Under the pieces are notes generated by a model. The model was given only the letters and a program-made list of their open reading frames with translations, was not told where the DNA came from and searched no databases. Shown piece after piece: positions 11,495 through 20,867 of a DNA stretch of 64,000 bases; positions within the stretch are counted from its first letter, which is position 1; every line of letters starts with the position of its first letter. The stretch comes from Acidaminobacter sp. (GTDB lineage: Bacteria; Bacillota_A; Clostridia; Peptostreptococcales; Acidaminobacteraceae). The stretch covers positions 1 through 64,000 of the forward strand of contig WXFH01000056.1 of NCBI GenBank assembly GCA_009881125.1, written 5' to 3'. The position numbers and the translations under genes are program-made.

Positions 11495-12877
11495 TTGTTC
11501 AGAGAGGATACAATTGTTGCAATTTCAACACCTCCAGGTGAAGGTGCCATAGGTATAGTTAGAATGAGCGGCGAGCTCAGCATGCAAATAGCCAATAAGA
11601 TTTTCAGACAGAAAAAGGATAGAGATATTACAATAAATGATCATCGGAAGATGCTTTACGGACATATTTACAAGAATGAATCCGTTGTTGATGAGGTGCT
11701 TCTAGTACCTATGTTTTCTCCGGCAACTTATACGCGTGAAGATCTCGTCGAAATCCATTGTCACGGTGGCATGGTACCGTTAACGGAGATTGTGAAGCTG
11801 ATTTTGGAAAATGGAGCGAGCATGGCAGAACCAGGTGAATTTACCAAACGTGCGTTTTTGAACGGACGTCTTGACCTGGCTCAGGCTGAATCAGTGATGG
11901 ACTTGATTCAGGCTAAGACACCACAGGGGTTTGAGGTAGCTTATAATCAGTTGGAAGGTCATTTGTCGGGAAAAGTAGACGCTGTGAGAGCAGAGCTCCT
12001 TTCTGCAATGGCACAGCTTGAAGTCTGTATAGATTATCCGGAAGAGGATATCGAAGAAATGACTTATTCGGAGATGACTGACCGGTTCAAAGCAGCTGAG
12101 AAATCCGTGTCTGCACTGCTTGAAAACAGCGAGACAGGACGCATTTTGAGGGATGGTCTCAGCACTGTTATCGTCGGTAAGCCAAATGTAGGCAAATCTT
12201 CGCTCTTAAACGCGCTGCTGCGCGAATCCAGGGCTATTGTCACGGATATACCAGGTACGACGCGCGATGTCATTGAGGAAACCCTCAACGTGCGTGGGGT
12301 ACCGGTGAAACTCGTTGATACAGCAGGAATCCGTGAGACGGAGGATCTTGTTGAAAAACTGGGCGTTGAAAGAAGCAAGGCATTCTTTAATCGTGCGGAT
12401 CTAGTCGTTTTCGTTTTAAATGCAGCTGAAGCGCTTTCCCCTGAAGATGAGGATATTATGAAATATCTAAAGGATCGGCGTGCTATTGTACTTTTAAACA
12501 AGAGCGATCTTGACCCGGTTCTAGATGAAATGACACTGCGTGATCGCCTTGGAAATGAGATTCCGGTCATCCGGACGTCTCTCATTCAAGAAGAAGGCAT
12601 CCAGGAGCTTGAAGATGAAATTGCCAAAATGGTTTACGGAGGCCAAATGTCGCTTGCAGAGCGCTCTGTGGTGACAAATCTCAGACATCAGGATGCGTTG
12701 AGAAGAGCTGCGAAATCCCTTGGTGATGCGCTCGGCTCATGCAAAGAGGGAATGCCGTATGATTTTTTACAGGTAGATGTCAGGAACGCGTATGATGCGC
12801 TCGGCGAAATAACAGGTGAAACGGTTGAAAACGACTTGATCACGAAGATTTTCAGTCAGTTTTGCTTAGGCAAATAG
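11495..12877 (+). CDS. mnmE: tRNA uridine modification GTPase MnmE
   Basis: GTPase that with MnmG installs the carboxymethylaminomethyl group on wobble U34 of certain tRNAs. The N-terminal folate-binding domain begins [20 protein letters not shown]. The G domain shows G1 [10 protein letters not shown]2 PGTTRD, G3 DTAGI and G4 NKSD. The C-terminal motif is FCLGK, a conservative variant of FCIGK with the catalytic cysteine. The start TTG 11495 has AAAGGAGG seven bases upstream and gives 460 residues; an earlier in-frame ATG falls inside the terminator. Confidence 0.95.
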   Translation: MFREDTIVAISTPPGEGAIGIVRMSGELSMQIANKIFRQKKDRDITINDHRKMLYGHIYKNESVVDEVLLVPMFSPATYTREDLVEIHCHGGMVPLTEIVKLILENGASMAEPGEFTKRAFLNGRLDLAQAESVMDLIQAKTPQGFEVAYNQLEGHLSGKVDAVRAELLSAMAQLEVCIDYPEEDIEEMTYSEMTDRFKAAEKSVSALLENSETGRILRDGLSTVIVGKPNVGKSSLLNALLRESRAIVTDIPGTTRDVIEETLNVRGVPVKLVDTAGIRETEDLVEKLGVERSKAFFNRADLVVFVLNAAEALSPEDEDIMKYLKDRRAIVLLNKSDLDPVLDEMTLRDRLGNEIPVIRTSLIQEEGIQELEDEIAKMVYGGQMSLAERSVVTNLRHQDALRRAAKSLGDALGSCKEGMPYDFLQVDVRNAYDALGEITGETVENDLITKIFSQFCLGK

Positions 12878-12890
12878 AGAGGTGTTCATC

Positions 12891-14789
12891 TTGCCAGAAG
12901 AATTTTACAGCGGCACATATGATGTTGCCGTAATCGGTGCCGGTCATGCCGGCTGTGAAGCTGCTCTGGCCAGTGCCAGAATGGGCATGAAAACCGTCAT
13001 GTTCTCGATAAATTTGGATTCATTGGCTATGTTGCCATGTAATCCGTCCATCGGCGGAACCGGAAAAGGCCACTTAGTCCGGGAAGTGGACGCGCTGGGC
13101 GGACAGATGGGCCTGATAACGGACCAAGCCATGGTGCAGAGTAAAATGCTCAACACCAGAAAAGGGCCTGCTGTTCATTCTCTTCGAGCTCAGGCAGATA
13201 AGACGAGATATCATGTAGAAATGAAAAAGGTCATAGAAAATACCTCTAACTTGGATTTAAAACAAGGTGAAATCATAGAGATTGAGGTTGCCGATGGTCG
13301 CGTGAAAAGCCTCTTAACCAGTACAGGCGCACGCTACGAAACCAGGGCGATCATATTGGCGACTGGAACCTACTTGGGTGGTAAAATTTTCATTGGAAGT
13401 TCAGTCTTTCAAAGTGGTCCAAACGGTTTGGCACCCTCTTTAAAGCTGGCTGAGAATCTGAAATCTCACGGGTTGGAGATCTGGCGATTCAAAACCGGCA
13501 CACCGGCGCGCGTGAATAAGCGTTCGTTGGACTATTCAAAGATGGAAGCTCAGTATGGCGATCCTAAACCTGTTCCCTTTTCATTCTTGAATGACAGCAT
13601 CTCCTTTGAAGAACTACCTTGCTGGTTGACTTATACCAATGCTGAGACGCACGCTGTCATTCAGAAGAATATTTTGAGATCAGCAATGTATGGCGGACAA
13701 ATTGAAGGTACCGGAACACGATATTGTCCGTCTATCGAGGACAAAATTACGAGATTTGCAGACAAAGAACGTCATCAGTTATTTGTCGAGCCTGAGGGCT
13801 ATGAGACGAATGAAATGTATGTACAAGGGATGTCGACAAGCCTTCCTGAGGATGTTCAAACGGCTTTCATGAGGACAATTCCTGGACTTGAAAATGTCGA
13901 GGTTATGCGGCCGGCTTATGCAATAGAGTATGATTGTTTGGACCCATCTCAACTTAAGAACACATTGGAATTAAAATCCATTGAGAATCTGTTTTCTGCA
14001 GGCCAATTTAATGGTTCTTCAGGCTACGAGGAAGCAGCTGCTCAGGGCATTATTGCTGGCATAAATGCCGCACTTAAGCTCAAGGGAGAGCCGCCTTTTA
14101 CTTTGGATCGTTCTGAGGCTTACATTGGGGTATTGATTGACGATTTGGTGACAAAAGGAACGAACGAACCATACCGCATGATGACTTCGAGGGCGGAGTA
14201 TCGCCTGCTATTGAGACAGGACAACGCGGATATGCGTTTGACTGAAAGAAGTTACAGCATTGGATTGGCGACCCATGAACGTTATGAGAAGCTGATGGAC
14301 AAGCTGATGAATATCGATTTAGAATTAAAGCGTCTGGAAAGCGTAACTGTCCGCCCTGAAATGGTTAATGGTTTGCTTGAAAGACTAGGCAGCTCACCTA
14401 TAAAACAAGGTATGTCGTTGATGGAGCTTCTAAGACGGCCTGAAGTTGACTATATATCACTGGCGGAAGTTGATATTGACCGACCTTGGTTAAGAGAGGA
14501 CGTCTTTGTTCAATGTGAGATTCAGCTAAAATATCAAGGGTATATTCAAAAGCAGCTTCAGCAGGTGGAACGTTTTAAACAGCTGGAAAAAAAACGACTT
14601 CCGGAAGACCTCGATTATCTTGACATTGAGGGTTTAAGACTTGAAGCTCGTCAGAAACTGTCTAAAATACGACCAGAATCAGTGGGACAGGCCTCCAGAA
14701 TTTCCGGGGTTTCTCCGGCGGACGTTTCTGTATTATTGATTTATCTGGAACAGCGAAACAGAAGACGGGGTGTCGACAATGGACGTTAG
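12891..14789 (+). CDS. mnmG: tRNA uridine modification enzyme MnmG
   Basis: FAD-dependent partner of MnmE for U34 modification. The FAD-binding motif [19 protein letters not shown] is close to the N-terminus, followed by the family signature [21 protein letters not shown]. About 632 residues, the usual length. TTG 12891 is preferred over GTG 12882, because GAGAGG lies eight bases before the TTG and overlaps the GTG. It is 13 bases after mnmE and overlaps rsmG by 11 bases. Confidence 0.95.
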   Translation: MPEEFYSGTYDVAVIGAGHAGCEAALASARMGMKTVMFSINLDSLAMLPCNPSIGGTGKGHLVREVDALGGQMGLITDQAMVQSKMLNTRKGPAVHSLRAQADKTRYHVEMKKVIENTSNLDLKQGEIIEIEVADGRVKSLLTSTGARYETRAIILATGTYLGGKIFIGSSVFQSGPNGLAPSLKLAENLKSHGLEIWRFKTGTPARVNKRSLDYSKMEAQYGDPKPVPFSFLNDSISFEELPCWLTYTNAETHAVIQKNILRSAMYGGQIEGTGTRYCPSIEDKITRFADKERHQLFVEPEGYETNEMYVQGMSTSLPEDVQTAFMRTIPGLENVEVMRPAYAIEYDCLDPSQLKNTLELKSIENLFSAGQFNGSSGYEEAAAQGIIAGINAALKLKGEPPFTLDRSEAYIGVLIDDLVTKGTNEPYRMMTSRAEYRLLLRQDNADMRLTERSYSIGLATHERYEKLMDKLMNIDLELKRLESVTVRPEMVNGLLERLGSSPIKQGMSLMELLRRPEVDYISLAEVDIDRPWLREDVFVQCEIQLKYQGYIQKQLQQVERFKQLEKKRLPEDLDYLDIEGLRLEARQKLSKIRPESVGQASRISGVSPADVSVLLIYLEQRNRRRGVDNGR

Positions 14790-15498
14790 AAACGCATTGA
14801 AAGAGGGATTGCTGGCTCTGGGTTACGAAAATCCCAATGAGATGCTTGAGCAATTTATGACCTATAAAGCTCTGTTGTTGGAATGGAATGAGAAGATTAA
14901 TCTGACGACCATTACAGATGATCATGGGATTGTATACAAACATTTTCTGGATTCTCTGACCTGTCTTCAAGCGCCAGTAGATTTTAATGGCAAGAAAGTG
15001 TTGGATCTTGGAACAGGCGCAGGGTTTCCAGGTGTACCTTTAAAAATTGCGATGCCTGAACTGGATGTGACGCTTATGGACTCTCTGAACAAGAGGATTC
15101 AGTATTTGACAGAGGTTTGCAGAGTGTTGGATTTTAAGCATGTCACGTGTTTGCATGCCAGAGCTGAAGAAGCAGCAAGACAAACTGATCATCGCGAGAA
15201 ATATGATATTGTCGTTTCCAGAGCCGTTGCCAATATGAGTACTTTATCTGAGTACTGTCTCCCCTTCGTGAAGACAGGCGGTTACTTTATAGCGCAAAAG
15301 ACTAATGAGGCTTTTGAAGAGATTAAAGCTGCAGAAAGAGCTATCAAAATTCTTGGTGGCGCCAGTCCTGAGATAATACCTACAAGTGTTCCGGGTACAG
15401 ACTTTGAACATAATTTGGTCGTGATTCGAAAAGTGAAGTCTACGCCAGCTTTATATCCGAGAAAAGCTGGTACGCCGGCAAAGAAACCAATTGTTTAG
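14779..15498 (+). CDS. rsmG: 16S rRNA (guanine-N7) methyltransferase RsmG
   Basis: Methylates the N7 of a guanine in the 530 loop of 16S rRNA (G527 in E. coli) using SAM; loss gives low-level streptomycin resistance in other species. The SAM motif is [20 protein letters not shown], with the N-terminal NEKINLTTI segment also typical. The 239 residues begin at ATG 14779, which has GGGGTG upstream; a GTG at 14770 is also possible. Overlap with mnmG indicates coupling. Confidence 0.94.
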   Translation: MDVRNALKEGLLALGYENPNEMLEQFMTYKALLLEWNEKINLTTITDDHGIVYKHFLDSLTCLQAPVDFNGKKVLDLGTGAGFPGVPLKIAMPELDVTLMDSLNKRIQYLTEVCRVLDFKHVTCLHARAEEAARQTDHREKYDIVVSRAVANMSTLSEYCLPFVKTGGYFIAQKTNEAFEEIKAAERAIKILGGASPEIIPTSVPGTDFEHNLVVIRKVKSTPALYPRKAGTPAKKPIV

Positions 15499-15511
15499 GG
15501 AGGGTTAAGTT

Positions 15512-16300
15512 GTGAATCGAAGTGAGCACTTGATTCATCTTCCTATAGAATATATTCGGCCCAATCCGTATCAGCCCAGGCGACATTTTTCGGAGGATGA
15601 CTTAAAGGAACTCTCTGATTCAATAAAGAGCGTAGGGTTAATTCAGCCAATCACAGTCAGAGTCATAAAGGACGGCTATGAATTGGTTGTAGGAGAAAGA
15701 AGACTGCGAGCCGCTTCCATGGCCGGATTGAAAGAAATTCCCGTAATGCTTGTGAACATGAATGATCAGGAATCTGCCACTGTGGCTTTGATTGAGAATA
15801 TTCAAAGAGATGATTTGAATTACTTTGAAGAAGCCAGTGCTTTTGAAAGGTTGATGAAGGATCAGCAATGGACACAGAAGGAAATTGCTGAAATGTTAGG
15901 TAAAAAGCAATCCACTATTTCGAATAAAATAAGACTGCTTGCTATCCCCCAGCCTGTCAGAGATGTTCTGATCCATCATCAGCTGACTGAACGTCATGCG
16001 CGTGCTTTGTTGAAATTAGGCAGAACGGCTGATTTGCGAAAAGTAGCCAGTCGAATTGTAAAAGAGCAATTGAATGTAAAGGATACGGAGAGACTGATCT
16101 CGGAATTGGTGCAGCAGCCGGAAGCATCTGATGAAAAGTTGACACCAAAGAAAAGGATTCGAGGAATCGCTAGTTTTAAAATATATTTAAATACATTAAA
16201 GCAGAGCGTTGAGACTATACGTGCAGCTGGCGGTAATGTAACTTATGAGGAAATCATATCAAATGATGGCGTTGAAGTGAGAATTAACATTAAAAAGTGA
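15512..16300 (+). CDS. noc: Nucleoid occlusion protein Noc (ParB paralogue)
   Basis: ParB-family CTPase clamp that in B. subtilis binds its own sites and keeps the division ring off the nucleoid. The CTP-binding motif GERRLRA is at residues 61-67. Residues reported to switch ParB to Noc specificity are present: Q133 and K139 in GKKQSTISNK and R161 in TERHARA; the ParB in this window has R, T and G at those positions. Its location between rsmG and parA matches noc in Bacillus. It lacks the N-terminal extension that forms the membrane-binding helix of B. subtilis Noc, starting almost directly at the ParB domain. The start is GTG with GGGAGGG upstream; 262 residues. Confidence 0.87.
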   Translation: MNRSEHLIHLPIEYIRPNPYQPRRHFSEDDLKELSDSIKSVGLIQPITVRVIKDGYELVVGERRLRAASMAGLKEIPVMLVNMNDQESATVALIENIQRDDLNYFEEASAFERLMKDQQWTQKEIAEMLGKKQSTISNKIRLLAIPQPVRDVLIHHQLTERHARALLKLGRTADLRKVASRIVKEQLNVKDTERLISELVQQPEASDEKLTPKKRIRGIASFKIYLNTLKQSVETIRAAGGNVTYEEIISNDGVEVRINIKK

Positions 16301-16301
16301 A

Positions 16302-16317
16302 TGTTTCACGTGAAACA
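16302..16317. other. parS: parS centromere site
   Basis: Perfect match to the 16-bp palindromic parS consensus TGTTTCACGTGAAACA, two bases after the noc stop. ParB loads here and spreads to organise the origin region. Confidence 0.96.
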
Positions 16318-16330
16318 ATGTAATTTTTAA

Positions 16331-16368
16331 GAAAGAGCACAGTTTAATTGTGCTCTTTCACTTTTTTT
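16331..16368 (+). terminator. Rho-independent terminator after noc
   Basis: A perfect 11-bp stem (GAAAGAGCACA/TGTGCTCTTTC) with a seven-base loop and a seven-T run. A TATAAT hexamer at 16383-16388 just beyond could serve parA-parB, though no good -35 is seen. Confidence 0.9.
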
Positions 16369-16419
16369 GCGTTTATTTCTAGTATAATGAGAGTAATATT
16401 CGTTCGAGGAGTGGTTTTC

Positions 16420-17178
16420 TTGGGTAAAGCAATCGCTGTGTTCAATCAAAAAGGTGGCGTCGGGAAAACGACTACCAACGTGAATTTAAGTGCAGCTCTT
16501 GCTGCAATGAAAAAGAAAATCCTGGTGATCGACAACGATCCTCAGGGTAACTCTACCAGTGGACTTGGAATCGATAAACATCAAGTAGACAGCAATGTTT
16601 ATAATGCTTTGCTAGGTGATATGGAACCCAAAGCTTGCATTCACGAGACAAGTTACAAGAATCTTTTTATTATGCCATCAGATGTTGCTTTAGCAGGTGC
16701 TGAAATCGAGATGATCGATTTGACAGAACGCGAGCATAGACTAAGGAAGGTAATCCACGCAGTTAAGGATGACTATGATTATGTTTTAATCGATTGTCCG
16801 CCATCATTAGGATTGCTAACGATTAACGCATTGGTGGCAGCTGACAGCATCTTGATTCCTATTCAATGTGAATACTATGCTTTGGAAGGTGTCAGTCAAC
16901 TTGTTGATACCTATCACCGAATTAAAAAAAATCTGAACTCAAGTCTTGAGATTGAAGGTGTGCTCTTAACGATGTTTGACAGCAGAACAAATCTTTCCTC
17001 TCAAGTCGTTGAAGAAGTAAATAAATATTTTAAAGATAAAGTCTATAAGACAGTGATACCGAAAAATGTGCGCGTAGCTGAAGCGCCGAGTTTTGGAATG
17101 CCTGTCGTTGCATATGATAAGCATTCGAAAGGTGCAAAGGCCTATTTAAAGCTAGCAAAAGAATTCGCTAAACGGTGA
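16420..17178 (+). CDS. parA: Chromosome partitioning ATPase ParA (Soj)
   Basis: Walker-type ATPase that works with ParB-parS in origin segregation and, in B. subtilis, regulates DnaA. The deviant Walker A motif KGGVGKT is at residues 11-17; the DNDPQGN and DYVLIDCPP motifs follow. The start is TTG 16420 (MGKAIAVFNQ) with GAGGAG eight bases upstream, giving 252 residues; a longer frame reads through the terminator region. It is followed 13 bases later by parB. Confidence 0.95.
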   Translation: MGKAIAVFNQKGGVGKTTTNVNLSAALAAMKKKILVIDNDPQGNSTSGLGIDKHQVDSNVYNALLGDMEPKACIHETSYKNLFIMPSDVALAGAEIEMIDLTEREHRLRKVIHAVKDDYDYVLIDCPPSLGLLTINALVAADSILIPIQCEYYALEGVSQLVDTYHRIKKNLNSSLEIEGVLLTMFDSRTNLSSQVVEEVNKYFKDKVYKTVIPKNVRVAEAPSFGMPVVAYDKHSKGAKAYLKLAKEFAKR

Positions 17179-17191
17179 GGGGGAAATTAAT

Positions 17192-18061
17192 TTGAGTACA
17201 GGTAAGTTTAAACGTGGACTGGGTAAAGGTTTGGGTGCTTTAATTCCTGAAGCAGAATTAGCATCCATGGGTGAATATAGATCCGCTGAGGTCATAGAAG
17301 TTGAAATAGACAGAGTTATTCCAAATCCGGGACAGCCACGCCGACATTTCGATGAGGATGCACTATTGTCCCTTAAAGATTCGATTGAAGCTCATGGTAT
17401 TGTTCAACCAATTTTGGTTAGGCATGATGGTACAGGTTATATAATAATTGCGGGTGAACGTCGTTGGCGTGCTGCTCGTATGGCCGGATTAAAGCGCGTG
17501 CCTGTTATTATTCGTGAAGTGGATGAAATCAGTGTAGCCCAGCTTTCGTTAATTGAAAATATTCAAAGAGAAGATTTGAACGATATTGAAGAAGCGATTG
17601 CTTATGAGCATTTAATGGCACATTATGGGTTAACTCAGGAGGATTTATCAAAAGCTGTAGGCAAAAGTCGGTCACATATAGCAAATACGATGCGGTTGAC
17701 AAAGCTGGATGATCGTGTCAAAGATATGATTGCAGTAGGACAGATCACCGGTGGACACGGCAGAGCACTTTTGCGCATTGAAGATCCTGAACACCAGCAT
17801 GCCTGGGCTGTAAAAATTATTGACGGCGCTTTGAGTGTCCGAGAAATCGAAGATGCTTTATCAAAACCAGAAAAAAAGGTAAAGCCTAAGAAAAAGAAAT
17901 CAAAGCCTGATCTTGAGGTCAAAATGATGGAGACACAGCTAAGAGAACATTTTGGGACTAAGGTAGAAATTAAGCGAGGTAGGCTAAAGGGTAAGATTGA
18001 AATTGAATTCTACAATGATGAGGATCTTGACAGACTGTATAGTCTATTACAAAGAAATTAG
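17192..18061 (+). CDS. parB: Chromosome partitioning protein ParB (Spo0J)
   Basis: CTP-dependent DNA clamp that loads at parS. The N-terminal ParA-stimulating segment RGLGKGLGALI lies at residues 8-18; the CTP motif GERRWRA at 89-95; the helix-turn-helix includes GKSRSHIANT (R160, T166), and G188 in TGGHGRA, the residues linked to parS rather than Noc-site recognition. The C-terminal dimerisation domain follows a lysine-rich linker. The start is TTG after GAGGGGGAA. The stop codon abuts the second parS. Confidence 0.95.
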   Translation: MSTGKFKRGLGKGLGALIPEAELASMGEYRSAEVIEVEIDRVIPNPGQPRRHFDEDALLSLKDSIEAHGIVQPILVRHDGTGYIIIAGERRWRAARMAGLKRVPVIIREVDEISVAQLSLIENIQREDLNDIEEAIAYEHLMAHYGLTQEDLSKAVGKSRSHIANTMRLTKLDDRVKDMIAVGQITGGHGRALLRIEDPEHQHAWAVKIIDGALSVREIEDALSKPEKKVKPKKKKSKPDLEVKMMETQLREHFGTKVEIKRGRLKGKIEIEFYNDEDLDRLYSLLQRN

Positions 18062-18077
18062 TGTTTCACGTGAAACA
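18062..18077. other. parS: parS centromere site
   Basis: Second perfect TGTTTCACGTGAAACA, starting at the base after the parB stop. The two sites bracket parA-parB about 1.76 kb apart. Confidence 0.96.
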
Positions 18078-18091
18078 TTGCGGGGTGAAGA

Positions 18092-18979
18092 ATGAGAAAG
18101 CTGATGTTTATAGTTAATCCTGCAGCTGGGAAGGGTTCTGCGAAAACACTTTTGGAGCCCATTCATAAACGATTCGAAAATACTGAGATCGAGTATAAAA
18201 TGATAATCTCTCAGTCAAAAGGACAAATTACTGCACTGACAATGCAGGCAATTCGCGATGGTTTTAATGAGATTGTAGCCATTGGGGGTGACGGCACTTT
18301 AACAGAGATGATTCAGGGGATTTGTCAGTCTGGCGCCCAAAATATTAAAGCGGGGATTTTGCCATGTGGTACTGGCAATGACTTCTCAAAAGTGCTTTAC
18401 AATTCACAAGATCCTTTAATAATTTTAGAGTCAATTATTCTGGGAAATACTAAAAATGCTGATCTATTCGACTGCAATGGTATTAAATGCATAAATATCT
18501 GCGCAATGGGCATAGACGGCCAAATTGTTATTGATACTGAAAAAATAAAGAAAGTATTTCCAGGGCCTGTTTCATATCTTCTAAGCACTTTAAAATCACT
18601 GATGACCTACAAAGCCAGAAAAGTAGAGATTCAAATGGATCAGACAAAGATACAAAGGAGAACCTTAATTGTTGCAATAGGAAATGGCAGATATTTTGGC
18701 GGCGGAATGAAAATCACGCCAAAAGCTGAAATCGATGATGGATTAATGGATGTTTGTATTGTCAATCATGTTCCCAAACTCAAGCTGATGGCCATGTTTC
18801 CGTCAATTTTTAAAGGAGAGCATCTCAATATAAAGGAAGTTGAGTATTACAATTGTTCGGAAGTCTCAGTTAAAAGTTTGGAGAAAAGTTTGCTTCTCAA
18901 TGTTGATGGAAATATTGTCGGAACGACGCCAGTTAAGGTTACATTGGCAAACGAAAAAATTTGTATGTTTTGTGATTAG
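18092..18979 (+). CDS. Diacylglycerol/lipid kinase family protein (YegS/DgkB-like)
   Basis: Soluble lipid kinase of the DAGK catalytic family, which phosphorylates diacylglycerol or related lipids at the membrane. It begins with FIVNPAAGKGSA, then has the nucleotide-binding GGDGT motif near residue 68 and the PCGTGNDF motif near 91, both family hallmarks; IGNGRYFGGGMKITP is also typical. The 295 residues match. The exact substrate cannot be read from sequence. It starts 14 bases after the parS that follows parB, probably as part of the same transcript. Confidence 0.85.
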   Translation: MRKLMFIVNPAAGKGSAKTLLEPIHKRFENTEIEYKMIISQSKGQITALTMQAIRDGFNEIVAIGGDGTLTEMIQGICQSGAQNIKAGILPCGTGNDFSKVLYNSQDPLIILESIILGNTKNADLFDCNGIKCINICAMGIDGQIVIDTEKIKKVFPGPVSYLLSTLKSLMTYKARKVEIQMDQTKIQRRTLIVAIGNGRYFGGGMKITPKAEIDDGLMDVCIVNHVPKLKLMAMFPSIFKGEHLNIKEVEYYNCSEVSVKSLEKSLLLNVDGNIVGTTPVKVTLANEKICMFCD

Positions 18980-19006
18980 AAGATCTAAATAACTTGGAGG
19001 AATCAT

Positions 19007-19720
19007 ATGGAGTGCGATATTCTTGCATTTGGGGTTCATCCAGATGACATTGAAATAGGAATTGGTGGGCTCCTGATTTCTGAAGCACAAAGGGGTGCGC
19101 ACATTGTCATGGTGGATTTAACTCTTGGCGAAATGGCCAGTAATGGTACACCTGAAGGCAGAAGAAATGAAAGCATGTCAGCAGCTCATTTGATTGGAGC
19201 GGATGAGCGATTAAATCTTGAAATGAGTGACCGCGGCATAAAGACTGACAACGAAAGTGTGTCTCAAATTGTATCACTCATCAGACGTCTAAGACCTAAG
19301 CGGCTTTTTTATCCTTACCTGCATGACCGCCATCCAGATCATGGAAATGGCGCTTCGCTACTTCGGGAAGCTTGCTGGTCAGCAGGGCTTGTAAAATTTG
19401 AATGTGAAGGGCTGAAAGCCTACCGTCCTGAAGTGGTTTACATGTACTATATCAATGATGTCGCTGATGTCTCTGTGACCTACGACATTTCAACTGTCTA
19501 TGATTTAAAAATGGACGCTCTTCGATGCCATGCATCGCAATTTGGATGTGATGGCAACGAGAATAGAACTTATTTAAATAGTGGTTTCCTGGAGGTGATC
19601 AAAGCCAGAGACCGATATTTCGGTTATTTGGCGGGAACTTTGTATGCCGAATGCCTAACAGGCGTAAACTTACCAAGGATTCATGGATTCGGCGTTGACA
19701 AATCGTGTGGAATTCTTTAA
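19007..19720 (+). CDS. bshB1: BshB1-like GlcNAc-malate deacetylase (PIG-L/LmbE family)
   Basis: Zinc-dependent N-deacetylase of the LmbE family. The metal-binding motif is HPDDIEIG near residue 12, with the later HDRHPDHG motif. The segment DLTLGEMASNGTPEGR and SDRGI match the BshB1 subgroup, which deacetylates N-acetylglucosaminyl-malate in bacillithiol synthesis. No bshA or bshC lies in the window, so the in vivo substrate is uncertain. Start ATG has TTGGAGGAATC upstream; 237 residues. Confidence 0.72.
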   Translation: MECDILAFGVHPDDIEIGIGGLLISEAQRGAHIVMVDLTLGEMASNGTPEGRRNESMSAAHLIGADERLNLEMSDRGIKTDNESVSQIVSLIRRLRPKRLFYPYLHDRHPDHGNGASLLREACWSAGLVKFECEGLKAYRPEVVYMYYINDVADVSVTYDISTVYDLKMDALRCHASQFGCDGNENRTYLNSGFLEVIKARDRYFGYLAGTLYAECLTGVNLPRIHGFGVDKSCGIL

Positions 19721-19771
19721 CATAGTAAAGTAGCTGTCGGCTCAGCCACTTTTACGATGCTGTCTCACTAT

Positions 19772-19848
19772 GCACTCGTAGCTCAGTAGGATAGAGCAAC
19801 CGCCTCCTAAGCGGTAGGTCGAAGGTTCGACTCCTTTCGAGTGCGCCA
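19772..19848 (+). tRNA. tRNA-Arg (anticodon CCT)
   Basis: A 77-base cloverleaf: acceptor stem GCACTCG/CGAGTGC, anticodon stem ACCGC/GCGGT around a loop CTCCTAA giving anticodon CCT, a T arm with GGTTCGACTCC, and an encoded CCA end. It decodes AGG. Confidence 0.95.
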
Positions 19849-19853
19849 AAGCT

Positions 19854-19891
19854 GTGCCGTACCATGTTGATATTCAAACATGGTACGGCAC
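19854..19891. repeat. 15-bp perfect inverted repeat between tRNA-Arg and tadA
   Basis: Arms GTGCCGTACCATGTT and its exact complement flank an eight-base loop. It begins five bases after the tRNA CCA end and has no T tract on either side, so it is not a canonical terminator. It may direct tRNA 3' processing or be a remnant of a recombination site. Confidence 0.7.
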
Positions 19892-19913
19892 AAACCTGAC
19901 ACTGGAGGTAAGT

Positions 19914-20375
19914 ATGCTGCATGATGAAATGTACATGCATGAAGCGCTTTACGAGGCGCGATTAGCAGCTGCAAAAGGTGAGGTTCCCATTGGCGCGGTG
20001 ATCGTGAGACGTGGTGTGATCATTTCGAGAGGGCACAATTTAAAAGAATTGGGAAAAAATGCTCAATTACATGCCGAAATGATAGCTTTGACAAATGCCT
20101 CAGAATATCTTAATTCATGGAGGTTGACAGGCAGTACGTTGTATGTTACAATAGAACCCTGTCTGATGTGTGCAGGCGCAATTTATCAAGCTAGAATTTT
20201 GAGAGTGGTTTACGGCGCTCAGGACTGGAAAGCTGGAGCTTTTGGCTCGCTGTATGACTTGTCTGAGGATCCGAGAATCAATCACAGGGTTCAGCTGCGA
20301 AAGGGCGTTCTGGAACAAGAATGTGCTCAGATAATGAGTGGATTTTTCGAAAAGCTGCGCACAAAATACAGATAA
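19914..20375 (+). CDS. tadA: tRNA adenosine(34) deaminase TadA
   Basis: Zinc enzyme that converts A34 to inosine in tRNA-Arg(ACG). The catalytic HAE motif (LHAEMIAL) and the zinc ligands in EPCLMCAGAI are present, plus the conserved VPIGAVIV and GSLYDL segments. The 153 residues are standard. I choose ATG 19914, preceded by GGAGGT four bases away; an in-frame extension to 19854 lies within the inverted repeat. It lies between two tRNA genes. Confidence 0.93.
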   Translation: MLHDEMYMHEALYEARLAAAKGEVPIGAVIVRRGVIISRGHNLKELGKNAQLHAEMIALTNASEYLNSWRLTGSTLYVTIEPCLMCAGAIYQARILRVVYGAQDWKAGAFGSLYDLSEDPRINHRVQLRKGVLEQECAQIMSGFFEKLRTKYR

Positions 20376-20378
20376 AGT

Positions 20379-20467
20379 GGAGAGGTGTCCGAGTTGGCTA
20401 AGGGGCACGCCTGGAAAGCGTGTAAGGCTTAACCGCCCCGCGGGTTCGAGTCCCGCCCTCTCCGCCA
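20379..20467 (+). tRNA. tRNA-Ser (anticodon GGA)
   Basis: An 89-base class II tRNA: acceptor GGAGAGG/CCTCTCC, anticodon stem CACGC/GCGTG around CTGGAAA giving GGA, a long variable arm, GGTTCGAGTCC T arm and encoded CCA. It starts four bases after the tadA stop. Confidence 0.95.
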
Positions 20468-20480
20468 TTTTATTTAAGTC

Positions 20481-20752
20481 GTTAACCGCGCATGGATTGG
20501 GAGCCTGGCGGAACCCTATAACCTGCAATCCGCTGCAAGCAGGGTCCGAACCCGGATGAGAAATTAAGACTATGCTTTTCCCGCAGTTCGCTGGTACTGT
20601 CGGGTCTTGCGCAATAGCACCCTGTGAACCCCGTCAGGTTCGGAAGAAAGCAGCGGTAAGCAGATCGTTCTATGTGCCGCAAGGGTGCCTGATAGTATTT
20701 GCGGCTGCGGGAATTCATATGATTTTGATTTCACAGCCGGGTGCGCGTTAAT
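20481..20752 (+). ncRNA. ffs: Signal recognition particle RNA, large bacterial type
   Basis: Contains the highly conserved domain IV: GTCAGGTTCGGAAGAAAGCA followed by GCGGTAA, with the GGAA-type tetraloop and internal loop that bind Ffh. The length of about 270 bases implies an Alu domain as in Bacillus. Ends are set by pairing of GTTAACCGCGCA (5') with GTGCGCGTTAA (3') and are approximate. The placement near tRNA-Ser and dnaX matches other Firmicutes. Confidence 0.9.
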
Positions 20753-20768
20753 AGGTAAAAGCAAAAAT

Positions 20769-20793
20769 GAGAGCGGAAGCTCTCTTTTTTTTT
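20769..20793 (+). terminator. Terminator after SRP RNA
   Basis: GAGAGC/GCTCTC stem with a GGAA tetraloop and a nine-T run, about 17 bases past the predicted SRP RNA 3' end. Confidence 0.9.
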
Positions 20794-20818
20794 ACTTCAC
20801 GAAGTCTTCTGTTATAAT
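20791..20818 (+). promoter_or_regulatory. Candidate promoter of dnaX
   Basis: TATAAT at 20813-20818 with a weak -35 TTTACT at 20791-20796 (16-base spacer), about 50 bases upstream of dnaX. The -10 is strong, the -35 is not. Confidence 0.45.
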
Positions 20819-20867
20819 AGAGAAAGCATTATCAGATTTTTAATCGTTTTAGAAAGGGCGAATTGCC

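Noticed and set aside
12064..12585. Open frame of 173 codons on the minus strand inside mnmE
   Set aside because: Serine- and arginine-rich composition typical of an antisense shadow, with no SD.
20482..20764. Open frames antisense to the SRP RNA
   Set aside because: The conserved SRP domain IV and paired ends explain this DNA as an RNA gene.
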